Shown here one piece after another: positions 1 through 7,568 of a stretch of DNA of 20,207 nt. The notes below the pieces were generated by a model, which worked only from the letters and a program-made list of their open reading frames with translations, was not told the origin of the DNA and searched no databases. Numbering within the stretch: the stretch's first letter is position 1; every line of letters starts with the position of its first letter. The translations under genes were made by a program, and so were the position numbers. The DNA is from Asparagopsis taxiformis (taxonomy: Eukaryota > Rhodophyta > Florideophyceae > Bonnemaisoniales > Bonnemaisoniaceae). The DNA lies in NCBI GenBank assembly GCA_030407315.1, contig JALQPE010000978.1:1-20207 (forward strand), given 5' to 3'.

Positions 1-37
1 AGCAATCACGGAAAATCCCTGAGGAGAAACGTTTTCT

Positions 38-631
38 TCAACTCATCAACGCGATGCGGCCTGACCACCCTGGACACGACTGCCGGAGGAGAAACATCCA
101 GAGGGGAATGAAGACTGGAATGTTTCGGCAGCTCTCCGGACTTATGTCGTAGTCCACATCCACCGGGATGGGCACTGTGCCAGGGTAGGCCAGCCTGGTG
201 CTGCGGAGAGGCTTGTTCGGTACGATGTCACGAGCGTTGTGATCATCGACCTTCTCCGCATCCTCTGCCAAGTCGCTGCCGGACGCGATGATCATGTCCG
301 GAGCAGGCGAACTAGGCAGAGGAGCACCAGATCCCTCGACGGCTGGCGCCGCTTCGGCAGATTGAGCCGGAAGCGGAGTTGCGGGAACGCCAGCGTCGAT
401 TGTCGGGACAACCGCGGGATCGGAAGCGGAAGGGGGGGAGGGGACGGGCTTAGGTGCTGGGCTGAGCTGGGTCAGCGCTGCAGCAGCTTCGCAAACGTCC
501 ATGGGGACAGGGGGGGCCAGAGAAGGAGAATGAGAGGGAGAAGGAGAGGGAGAAGGAGTGGGAGAATCGTTGTCACGGCGGCTGGCAGAGCGCACCTGGC
601 GGTCGAAAGCGTTGGGGGATTGTTGAGCCAT
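38..631 (-). CDS. Pro/Ser/Ala-rich low-complexity hypothetical protein
   Basis: I do not recognise this gene. The frame reads from an ATG at 631 to a TGA at 38-40, 197 codons. The frame stays open a little further upstream, to about 652, but without another ATG, so 631 is the sensible start. Residues from about 25 to 110 are dominated by Pro, Ser and Ala with PSPSPSPS-type runs; the middle is acidic (DLAEDAEKVDD) and the C-terminal 60 residues look more globular. No signal peptide, membrane segment or catalytic motif is visible. The opposite strand is also open over much of this region because of the compositional bias, so the coding call is uncertain. It could be one exon of a longer gene or a disordered protein. 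It lies on the same strand as the left transposon copy, but nothing links them. Confidence 0.35.
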   Translation of the reverse strand: MAQQSPNAFDRQVRSASRRDNDSPTPSPSPSPSHSPSLAPPVPMDVCEAAAALTQLSPAPKPVPSPPSASDPAVVPTIDAGVPATPLPAQSAEAAPAVEGSGAPLPSSPAPDMIIASGSDLAEDAEKVDDHNARDIVPNKPLRSTRLAYPGTVPIPVDVDYDISPESCRNIPVFIPLWMFLLRQSCPGWSGRIALMS

Positions 632-652
632 GCTTTGGTGAGTGATTGACAA

Positions 653-835
653 ACGAAGAGTGAAAGATTGAGAAAGAGAGAAGAAGATCTGAACGACAAG
701 CTGTTTTGCTGCGTAAGCTGAGTAAGATAGGCGAAACTTAGAGATCTGACATATTCCTATTAGTATACACCCTGGTAATGATATTCAGCGGTTGACCAAT
801 CCGAACCTTCCACATCACTTTTCGTTGTACGACAA
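653..835. other. Spacer upstream of the Pro/Ser-rich ORF
   Basis: This short non-coding stretch would hold the promoter of the minus-strand ORF if that ORF is real. I see no clear TATA box at a convincing distance and no repeats. Confidence 0.3.
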
Positions 836-1155
836 TTACAGCTCAGGCAGTTTACCAAGGATCCTTACAGCAAAGCCATCGTTACGATGACTTTGCTGTA
901 AGGAAACGTTTCATTACAGAGGCCAGGAATTTTTTTACCGGGTAAAGAAATCATGGCCACTGTAATGTTTTGTTTCCTGACAGCAAAGTCATCGTTACGA
1001 TGACTTTGCTGTAAGAAACGTTTTCATTACAGCGACCAGGAATTTTTTACCGGGTAAAGAAATCATGGCCACTGTAATGAAACCTTTCCTTACAGCAAAG
1101 TCATCGTAACGATGGCTTTGCTGTAAGCATCCCTGGTAAACTGCTTCATCTGTAA
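836..1155. mobile_element. Fold-back (MITE-like) element, copy 1
   Basis: This is a non-coding element of about 320 bp made of nested palindromes. The ends match each other as inverted repeats (TTACAG...GCAGTTTACCA at the left, TGGTAAACTGC...CTGTAA at the right). Inside are three copies of a 39-bp near-perfect palindrome (arm CTTACAGCAAAGTCATCGT, centre T) at 864-902, 977-1015 and 1089-1127. Two similar spacers separate them. Each spacer has its own inverted repeat (CATTACAG.GGCC...TGGCCACTGTAATG) around a small core palindrome TTTACCGGGTAAA. There is no coding capacity, so mobility would need a transposase in trans. I could not identify a clear target-site duplication, so the outer limits are approximate. 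A second copy at 1696-1979 shares the plan. Confidence 0.75.
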
Positions 1156-1695
1156 GCCGTTGGTCTCAACCCTCGCTCTCGTTTCTGTTGTCCTCCATCA
1201 TCTCCACCTACCTTCCCCCTACACACCACCTCTCTAATGTCACTCTGCCCACCCTTTGGTGCATGAAATATTTTCTTACCACTGCCATAGTCTACACATA
1301 CTGCTGCCTTCATACTTCTGCATGCCTACCCTTCAATCTTTCTTCCATCTTTCTCTACCGTGCTAGGCTTAGACCATGCTCTGTGCACATCTGACTTACT
1401 TAATATCATTGTATAGTTAGAAACTAGAATAATAATTACATCACTAGAGTACACTGCAAATGTTAGTAACTATGGTTGGTGTGGTACACAACACCCTACC
1501 TCCTTCATGAGTAAACTTTGCGCACAGAACCGTTCAATACCAGGTAGTGCAGCCAGCGCAAACCAGGCTTGCACGACGCAGAGTGCTCCCCAGAGCCGTC
1601 AACAGTCGTCCAAACCATCGTTGTACGATGTTCCCGGCTCCACACTTCCCTTCTCACCCTTCCCAGGGTGGGAGACGGACGAAACTCCCAACCGC
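1156..1695. other. Intergenic DNA, no gene recognised
   Basis: The stretch lies between the two fold-back elements. It is pyrimidine-rich on the plus strand in its first half. Only short chance open frames are present, with no recognisable domain. I see no RNA gene and no repeat beyond the element ends. Confidence 0.4.
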
Positions 1696-1979
1696 TTACA
1701 GCCGAAGCCGTTTACCCGGGATGCTTACAGCAAAGTCATCGTTACGATGACTTTGCTGTAAGGAAAGGTTTGATTACAGTGGTGAGAAAATTTTACCGGG
1801 TAAAAAAATCAGCAAGAATTTTTTACCCGGTAAAAAATTGTGGCCGCTGTAATGATTTGATTTCTTACAGCAAAGTCATCGTTACGATGACTTTGCTGTA
1901 AGAAATCAAATCATTACAGCAAAGTCATCGTAACGATGACTTTGCTGTCAGCACCCCAGCGAAACTGCATCATCTGTAA
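1696..1979. mobile_element. Fold-back (MITE-like) element, copy 2
   Basis: This is the second member of the family, about 284 bp. It has the same terminal pattern (TTACAG...GTTTACC.GGGATGCTTACAGC at the left, and a diverged mirror ending CTGTAA at the right). Three 39-bp palindromes lie at 1724-1762, 1864-1902 and 1913-1951. The first spacer carries two tandem versions of the TTTACCGGGTAAA core (TTTTACCGGGTAAAA and TTTTTACCCGGTAAAAA). The second spacer is nearly absent, so palindromes 2 and 3 almost abut. It differs from copy 1 in spacer length, and its right terminal repeat is degraded (CAGCGAAACTGC instead of TGGTAAACTGC). It is non-coding. Confidence 0.75.
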
Positions 1980-2139
1980 GCTTTCCTCACCTCAATGTTG
2001 TAACCAAAGACGACTGCGATATTACCTTGTTCTATTCTAGTAGTGCCCACCATAGTTTCCTCCCCTTCTCATATTAAATTGAGTATTGTATATCTCCCGA
2101 CCCGTCTACATACGCAAACGTCATGTACTAGCCTAACTT

Positions 2140-2855
2140 TCATCGTTTACTTGAAGGCGGCCTTGATGCCTGCCATAGAATGCTATTAAGAACTAATTTC
2201 ATCAGATATCTAAACGCTCCCAGTAGTTGACATTGAAGGGAGGCTGTAGCAACTTCTCCCTGGAAGTTCGCAGTGATAGATGGGACCGGATAGGATGCTG
2301 GTACCTCACCGAAGAACGACCCTCCGTGATACACGTCCGTTCGGCATACAAGCAGGGAATACGGTGGGATGCGCACGTTCGTCACTGGCACGCGGTACTT
2401 GTCTTTCGCTGGATGACTTAGGCACACATGGCTGAACTTGGCGATACGAATGATGAACCCATCCGCACCAGCAGCCATCATGAAATATGATGGCGAGTTG
2501 AGAGGACCAGTTCCAGTTCCCTCACGGACGGGAACATCGGTATGCATAAGTTGCTCCTGACTACCTTCTGCGGTCAAAATCAGACGAAGACCCGTTTCTG
2601 GAAAGACCACCGCTTCTTCTCTTCCAAACCGAGCTTCAGGTTCTCCGCACAAATCGCCTTACCTAGCTCCAGAATCAGCTTGTTCCTGTACTGCCGCGCG
2701 CTTTCTTGCTCAAGGTCATCGCAGATGCTTTTCCGGTCCGTCTTGAATACACCAGTGCTGTCTTTCGGTCGAAGTGGTTTCCACGGGTTCTTCTGACTTG
2801 CACTTGAGCCACTTGTAGTACCTTGGAATGTGCTGGCCATCTGTGTGAATAACTC
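2140..2855 (-). CDS. 2OG-Fe(II)-oxygenase-like protein, 3' part (frameshifted, left copy)
   Basis: This covers the middle and C-terminal part of a small dioxygenase-like protein; its first 24 codons are seen only in the right copy (20074-20145). Translation runs in one frame from 2855 to about 2625 and in the next frame to a stop at 2140. The two join if one G is missing in the run at 2622-2630. The second part contains QLMHTDVPV, an HxD iron-ligand motif (codons at 2536-2544). A second His lies 72 residues on in IPPYSLLVCRTDVYHGG (codon at 2326-2328). HxD...H with this beta-rich spacing is the signature of the 2OG-Fe(II) double-stranded beta-helix fold. The usual distal Arg that binds 2-oxoglutarate is not evident in either frame after YHGG. 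Summed length is about 260 residues, normal for a minimal member. The substrate is unknown; a nucleic acid is a guess from the transposon context. Confidence 0.6.
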
Positions 2856-5026
2856 CTGCACTGCTTCAAGGAAGTGCTCAGGACATGAAATGGTAAATCT
2901 TCCCCTTCTTCTGCAGCCAGTCCGAGAGTGCGAAGCTGGGTTTCTGTGGCATCCTTACGTGTCGATGCATTCCGATACTTGCTCCTGGCATGCGTCGATG
3001 TTTGCCCGTTCACTACCGAAGTGTATGCATTCTTCGTGCCACCAGTACTGCTCAGGTCATATTTGCGGAAACTGCAGATGTGGCACGGAGAGTTTGATGT
3101 GTGTCCAAGAACATCCAGGGTATGTGAAACTGCAGGATAGTCTCCAATGCTCCCCACTGGGTCTAGAAATACCACAATATCTTCTCCCTCTGCATTTTTC
3201 GTTGGGAAACCCTCTGTGCTTCCTCGCACTATATCTTGAACGATATATCGCAATACACAATTTGTGGACACTCCCGGAGGTGGCAAACCAATCACTCGAA
3301 CCGCTTGGTAGCTTCCCCTTTTCCGAGGCGGTAGATTGAGAGGTAACATATAGCATCCACCAAAACTTCCCTTCCTGCTTGTGAATGGTTCAAAGTCATC
3401 CGTGTAAAGGAGAAATCGGTAAACAAAGTAGTTTCGACCATCCTCCAGCTTTCCCCAACATGGTGCATCTTCTCGCGGAGACGCTGGGTGCCATTGCGAC
3501 CTGTGGTCTCCGAAACCATCCGAGAACACCCCTGAAACACGAATTTCTTCATAGTTGGGGCTTCCTAGTCTATCGGGCGGGTTTCTGGCTTCAGCAAAGC
3601 TCGCGCCCGGTGAAAAGCAAAGTAACATGGTGGATGCTTCTCCGACCTGCTCTTTCAAATACCTGTTCACCAATACGACGTGTGGAACAATATCACCCTC
3701 TTCCATTCCAATTGGTAATAGAACGGTTATCACGTCCCCAGCTCGTGTTCCTTTTCCCTTGGCTCCTGCTCCGATTACACATTGCGATATCGCTCGCAGA
3801 GCATGCTGCCTCTCCCATTCCAATAGATGTGACATTCGCGGCTGCAGATATTTTTCGACATGCACATCATGCTCACCGTCGTGTCGAGCCTCATAGGTAA
3901 CTATGGTCCTAGCATGAAGTTCCCACAACGACGTAACCGCCACTCTTCTCCTCTTCGGTTTCCCACCATCTCTGTCATTCTTCCTGAACCCTTTTGCTCT
4001 TTCGATGACGGCAACCTGACGAGCTCCTGGATGACATCGGATTCGAATTGCTGTTCCATCAGGTACATAAATGTGCTTCAAACCCTTTTTCCCATCGCTG
4101 TCAATGGGAACAACTGCTGTGCGAACGAATGGGTCGCTCAAAACACCCCTCCTGCACTTTGCAATGAACGAATCTTCAATGCTGCACTCTGCGGTTGATT
4201 TTTCTCCTTCCGAGCTTCGATTGTTCGCATCACTGCGGAATGCTTTAAAGATTGGTCGAGTCTGGACATCTTTCAGAGCCCATGTGCTTGGGAGTACAAT
4301 ACGAACTTTCGCCATTCCTCCACAATTGTCTCTGTCATCTGTTGTTCCACGGGTTCCTACTGCACCTCGATGCTGTGCAGCTCTTGCTCCGCTCTTTCGA
4401 AGGTCTATCGGAAACTCGATGTCACAGCTCTTTGCATAGCAGTGTTTCCTCAAGAATGGTAGTATCTTCTGTCGCATCACAGAGTCCGACGGGACGTGCT
4501 CACTTGGATCTCTGCGGAAATTCATTCCGAACAGGGTACCTTCATAGTGGGCTCTTGTCATTCTTTGAGTTCCACTCAGCTGAAGAGCCCCATACATCGC
4601 AGGCCATTGTAGTAATGCCTTGAAATCACCACATGCTTCATCCCCAGCATTTCGGTCTATCGGGCCTCCAGTTGAAATGGAATCAGAACCTCGTCCGGTT
4701 GCTTCTTCCGATTCCATTAGCGTGCTCGATGCTACGTAGATGTCACTTCCAGCTTCATCGTTGTTGCTGTACACATCAATACAACCTTCTATTGTGTCAC
4801 CCATAGGAATTGGGGACTCCAATAGGTCATCTGTGGTACACTCACGTCGTAGCTCATTACCTCTCGGGATTTCTTTGTTCATGCAGGCTGCATCACTGCT
4901 GCGGATTTCTCCCTGCAGTTTCCCAGGAAGCTGTTTACTGGGACTGGCCACATTGAGTGAATCGAATCTCGCCTTTGTCCTACGACTTGTGGTTTTCTTT
5001 CGAATAGGAGTCCGTCTCGTAGCCAT
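2675..5026 (-). CDS. Tnp2/CACTA-like transposase, C-terminally truncated (left copy)
   Basis: The ATG at 5026 opens 783 codons. The N-terminus is basic (RKKTTSRRTKAR, residues 9-20), like a nuclear localisation or DNA-binding segment. Residues 541-548 read YTDDFEPF, and 621-632 read LDPVGSIGDYPA. Residues 642-651 carry a His followed by a CxxC (GHTSNSPCHIC). This Asp / GD.PA / H...CxxC order is typical of Tnp2-like and related DDE transposases of CACTA-type elements. Around residue 719 the frame is lost: one base fewer than the right copy near 2867, then the 4.6 kb deletion at about 2855. The last ~64 residues are therefore out-of-frame sequence overlapping the oxygenase gene, and the C-terminal half with the catalytic Glu region is gone. 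The copy should be non-autonomous. The overlapping plus-strand frames are shadows. Confidence 0.8.
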   Translation of the reverse strand: MATRRTPIRKKTTSRRTKARFDSLNVASPSKQLPGKLQGEIRSSDAACMNKEIPRGNELRRECTTDDLLESPIPMGDTIEGCIDVYSNNDEAGSDIYVASSTLMESEEATGRGSDSISTGGPIDRNAGDEACGDFKALLQWPAMYGALQLSGTQRMTRAHYEGTLFGMNFRRDPSEHVPSDSVMRQKILPFLRKHCYAKSCDIEFPIDLRKSGARAAQHRGAVGTRGTTDDRDNCGGMAKVRIVLPSTWALKDVQTRPIFKAFRSDANNRSSEGEKSTAECSIEDSFIAKCRRGVLSDPFVRTAVVPIDSDGKKGLKHIYVPDGTAIRIRCHPGARQVAVIERAKGFRKNDRDGGKPKRRRVAVTSLWELHARTIVTYEARHDGEHDVHVEKYLQPRMSHLLEWERQHALRAISQCVIGAGAKGKGTRAGDVITVLLPIGMEEGDIVPHVVLVNRYLKEQVGEASTMLLCFSPGASFAEARNPPDRLGSPNYEEIRVSGVFSDGFGDHRSQWHPASPREDAPCWGKLEDGRNYFVYRFLLYTDDFEPFTSRKGSFGGCYMLPLNLPPRKRGSYQAVRVIGLPPPGVSTNCVLRYIVQDIVRGSTEGFPTKNAEGEDIVVFLDPVGSIGDYPAVSHTLDVLGHTSNSPCHICSFRKYDLSSTGGTKNAYTSVVNGQTSTHARSKYRNASTRKDATETQLRTLGLAAEEGEDLPFHVLSTSLKQCRSYSHRWPAHSKVLQVAQVQVRRTRGNHFDRKTALVYSRRTGKASAMTLSKKARGSTGTS

Positions 5027-5128
5027 CTTGATGTTTTTGTTCTTTTCTTCTTCGCTCAGTTTTGTTGCATAGAATACAACTCTAAACTTCTATGACATGA
5101 CTACTATCTCAATACAGTACTACTACTT

Positions 5129-5374
5129 TTAACCGTTACGAAACCTTTCCAGGCTTTCATTCGATCCAATGAACTGGTTCACCACAATGCTTTGCCCTAT
5201 GCTCATTGCTTTATGCACAATGATTGCTATTTCATCCGGACTCAACATCGTTTTGCTATCTTGTATCGCATTCCCTAACCACAAAAAACCAGCCAAGATG
5301 TATCCATTTCCGGAAAACGGCCGTTTATTTCGCAGTGATGCTCTAGGCACTAATACTGAATCTGATTTTCTCAT
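5129..5374 (-). CDS. Small ORF of 81 codons upstream of the transposase (left copy)
   Basis: This is an ATG-to-stop frame between a TATA-like box (5483-5492) and the transposase start at 5026. I do not recognise the protein. It is mixed and amphipathic in composition, with a hydrophobic stretch (GYILAGFLWLGNAIQ) and an alpha-helical-looking C-terminal half. The right copy has the same sequence at 12996-13242 but with one extra T in a T run, which breaks the frame. The position suggests a short first gene, an upstream ORF that tunes transposase translation, or an exon spliced to something else. Nothing in the sequence decides between these. Confidence 0.4.
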   Translation of the reverse strand: MRKSDSVLVPRASLRNKRPFSGNGYILAGFLWLGNAIQDSKTMLSPDEIAIIVHKAMSIGQSIVVNQFIGSNESLERFRNG

Positions 5375-5482
5375 ACACGTACTTCCTACTCGTATACTCT
5401 ACCATTTTCGGCCCTATTTACAAGTTGAAAGCACAATCTCTCGTTGAATCGTACTCGGTGTGATATCTTAAATTAGCATAAA

Positions 5483-5492
5483 TTTATATATT
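5483..5492 (-). promoter_or_regulatory. TATA-like box, left copy
   Basis: The minus strand reads TATATAAATT here, about 110 bp before the small ORF and 460 bp before the transposase ATG. The same box is present in the right copy. The start site itself is not visible. Confidence 0.4.
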
Positions 5493-5619
5493 GCAATGCA
5501 GATTCACTGCTCGCTTGCAACATGAAAATTATAAAATTTCTCCCACACTGCTGTTTCCTAGCCGCCCACATCCACGTGGCCCGCTTTGACTGCCTGCCAA
5601 GTGTGCTCAGAGCATGCAA

Positions 5620-5770
5620 TGACGTCATCGATATATACCGTCCAAATCATCACTGGAAGCGCGGACTCCTCGTCCAGGAAAGTGCGCCATTTTTCCTACT
5701 CCTCGCCTCCCCCTTTCCAGTAGGCCCCATATGCTAGTGTTTTTCCTATATTTCTGTAGTGATGACGTCA
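5620..5770. promoter_or_regulatory. Two TGACGTCA palindromes (CRE-like), left copy
   Basis: Perfect 8-bp TGACGTCA palindromes occur at 5620-5627 and 5763-5770, upstream of the TATA-like box relative to the transposase. This is the consensus bound by ATF/CREB-type bZIP factors. Both are conserved in the right copy (12743-12750 and 12600-12607). Binding is inferred only. Confidence 0.4.
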
Positions 5771-5990
5771 TTATAGACTAGAGAAGGCGGTAGAAGATAC
5801 AATAATTTTGCGCCTGTTCTGCCAGGTCATGTGCTTCAAAGCGTAATTCGCACCCTAGGTATCGTTTTTCTGGGCCACCCATCGCACCGCTCCGTTTCAA
5901 ATTCATCACTCTATTGTTCTCCTACACGTCATTTCCGCCCGCAGAGTGCTACTTAAACAACAGATTCTGGAAATCCCTGTTTCCATCTTC

Positions 5991-6125
5991 ATATCCGTCG
6001 GAAACAAAGCAACAACTCCGGCTGTGGAAGCAGTACAGATCATCTATACTGCTTCCAAAGCGTAAGTTGTAGATCATCAATACTGCTTCCAGAGCTGAAG
6101 TTGTTGCTTTGTCTCCGACAGATAT
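5991..6125. repeat. Imperfect hairpin in the transposon leader, left copy
   Basis: Arms of about 45 bp (5991-6035 and 6081-6125) are inverted repeats with a few mismatches, around a 45-bp loop. Both arms contain the sequence AACAAAGCAACAACT or its mirror and end in GGAAGCAGTA. The loop holds a further direct copy of part of the right arm (TACTGCTTCC...AAGTTGT). The counterpart in the right copy is at 12245-12379 with slightly better pairing. It could be an RNA structure in the leader or an old fold-back insertion. Confidence 0.6.
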
Positions 6126-6830
6126 GAACCATGATGGTACGTTTCCACAACTCACGCCACTAACCCAGTTTTCTATTCGTTTTCTCTTTCTCAGGTTTCC
6201 AGTCGGTGAGTGTTCCACTTCTACTTTCATTTATCTTTCTCTCTTACCACTTCTCCACTACTTTTCTTTTCTGCCTGTGAGTACATATCTCAATTTGGGA
6301 TGCAATGGTATTTGTTAAGGTACGTTAGTCTCCTAATCACCATCAATTTCCCTCTCCAATTCAACGTCACTAACTTGTTTCCTTTCTCTACATCATTTTT
6401 TCTTCTTCTCTTCATTTCCTAGCTTATTCATGCAGCTCAATCAGTTGATAGATTTCTAGACTTTTCTAGTAGTTTTAGTTTTACTCGTCGGAATAGTGTT
6501 AGTTGTAGTAGCATTTTTAACATAGGGATTGTTTATTCGCAATGTAGCCTGCGCAAATAAACAAATCCAAAGTGAAGCTTCCCATATCGCACCCTCTTAG
6601 ATTGCTACCTATCCTACCGCGTATACCTCTCGCTAGCTCATAGTCACTACGAAATAAAAATTCCTAGCCGTACTATTCTGTCCATTCCCATATGAATACC
6701 GTCCATGCCCCATCCTCATAGCGCTAGAACTGCCTTCCTCTACCCCAGAAAGATGCCCACGACAGCGTGACGCTCCATCTCATCCACCACTCCCAGACAC
6801 CGAATTTTACTATATCAGGACACTACTTTT

Positions 6831-7215
6831 ACTGTCTCCAGGTGCTGCCCAGGGCAGCACGAAATACTGTCTCCAGGTGCTGCCCAGGGCAGCACGAAAT
6901 ACTGTCTCCAGGTGCTGCCCAGGGCAGCACGAAATACTGTCTACAGGTGCTGCCCAGGGCAGCACAAAGTACTGTCTACAGGTGCTGCCCAGGGCAGCAC
7001 AAAGTACTGTCTACAGGTACTGCCCAGGGCAGCACGAAATACTGTCTACAGGTACTGCCCAGGGCAGCACGAAATACTGTCTACAGGTATTGCCCAGGAA
7101 AGTGAAAATCACTGTCTCCAGGTATTGCCCAGGACAGTGAAAATCACTGTCTCCAAGTACTGCCCAGGACAGTGAAAATCACTGTCTCCAGGTACTGCCC
7201 AGGACAGTGCACCGT
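6831..7215. repeat. 35-bp subterminal tandem array, 11 units (left copy)
   Basis: Eleven consecutive units start at 6831 and repeat every 35 bp. Each has ACTGTCT(C/A)CAGG followed by a palindrome. In the first units it is the perfect 19-mer GTGCTGCCCAGGGCAGCAC; units nearer the transposon terminus change to GTACTGCCC, then ATTGCCCAGGACAGTGA and GTACTGCCCAGGACAGTG. The array is inside the element, 350-740 bp from its end. Subterminal repeats of this kind are transposase or TNPA-type binding sites in known CACTA elements. Because 35 is not a multiple of 3, long open frames appear in all plus frames; they are not genes. Confidence 0.9.
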
Positions 7216-7352
7216 GCTGGTTCCATCTATTGTCCCAGGCAGCGTATTTCACTATCCGGCCATGTTGCCTAGGCCAATACACAACACTATCCGCCAACAC
7301 TGCCCAGTACAGTAAATTACATCATATCCAACTATTGAATAAATCATTAATT

Positions 7353-7567
7353 TTTACTGTCTCCATTCACTGCCTCAGACAGTACTGTGAGACAGTGTTT
7401 TTTACTGTCTGCAGACAGTGTTCCGTACTGTCTGCCAGACAGTGCAAATCACTGTCTCCAAGTGTGGCATTAATTTTCATTTGCCGCATAGTGATTTTTA
7501 CTGTCTCAGACAGTAAAAATCACTGTCTCGCAGTACTGTCTGAGGCCCCCTTTTCAACACCGTAGTG
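7353..7567. repeat. Left-copy 5' terminus: TIR and AGACAGT/ACTGTCT subterminal palindromes
   Basis: The terminal 24 bp (7544-7567), read on the minus strand, begin CACTACGGTGTTGAAAAGGG. Next inward are many AGACAGT/ACTGTCT words. One is a perfect 35-bp palindrome with arms AGTGATTTTTACTGTCT at 7490-7524. There are also two 23-bp units containing GCAGACAGT. The right copy has the same structure at 11025-11260, but with three of the 23-bp units. Such clustered inverted motifs fit transposase binding sites. Only this 5' terminus is seen; the partner terminus is missing from the window, so terminal inversion itself is inferred from the two copies. Confidence 0.8.
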
Positions 7568-7568
7568 T

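Larger units (their letters stand above)
2140..7567 (-). mobile_element. CACTA/Tnp2-like DNA transposon, left copy, internally deleted
   Basis: The element is read on the minus strand. Its 5' end is at 7567 and begins CACTACGGTGTTGAAAAGGG, followed by subterminal AGACAGT repeats, a leader, an 81-codon ORF, a Tnp2-like transposase ORF and the 3' part of a 2OG-oxygenase-like gene. From 7567 to about 2856 it is nearly identical to 11025-15519 of the right copy in opposite orientation. From 2855 to 2794 it instead matches the last 62 bp of the window (20146-20207). It therefore lacks about 4.6 kb present in the right copy; the junction shows only a GAG-sized microhomology. A matching CACTACGGTG end was not found to the left of 2140, so the 3' limit given is just the end of the last ORF. 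The CACTA terminus and transposase type agree with the CACTA superfamily. Confidence 0.8.

Noticed and set aside
472..699. Minus-strand 75-codon hydrophobic ORF and plus-strand 136-codon ORF (239-649)
   Set aside because: They are alternative frames of the same low-complexity DNA as the Pro/Ser-rich ORF.
1188..1394. 68-codon ORF between the fold-back elements
   Set aside because: It is short, pyrimidine-biased and has no recognisable features.
836..1979. CRISPR-like array of repeated palindromes
   Set aside because: The spacers are homologous to each other and inverted, termini are shared, and the context is eukaryotic. It is a fold-back transposon.
2675..2868. C-terminal ~64 residues of the 783-codon transposase ORF
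   Set aside because: They are out of frame after a one-base loss and the deletion junction; the same DNA encodes the oxygenase-like protein in another frame.
2830..4623. Several plus-strand ORFs of 100-170 codons, and their mirror at 13748-14986
   Set aside because: They are antisense shadows of the transposase gene, present in both copies only because the DNA is duplicated.
5949..6230. 93-codon ORF in the leader of both copies
   Set aside because: Much of it is the hairpin repeat, with no recognisable protein and no start context evidence. Conservation between copies reflects recent duplication.
6767..7175. Overlapping plus-strand ORFs with repeating CCPGQ/LPRAA peptides
   Set aside because: They are translations of the 35-bp tandem array in different frames, and the array is non-coding subterminal DNA.
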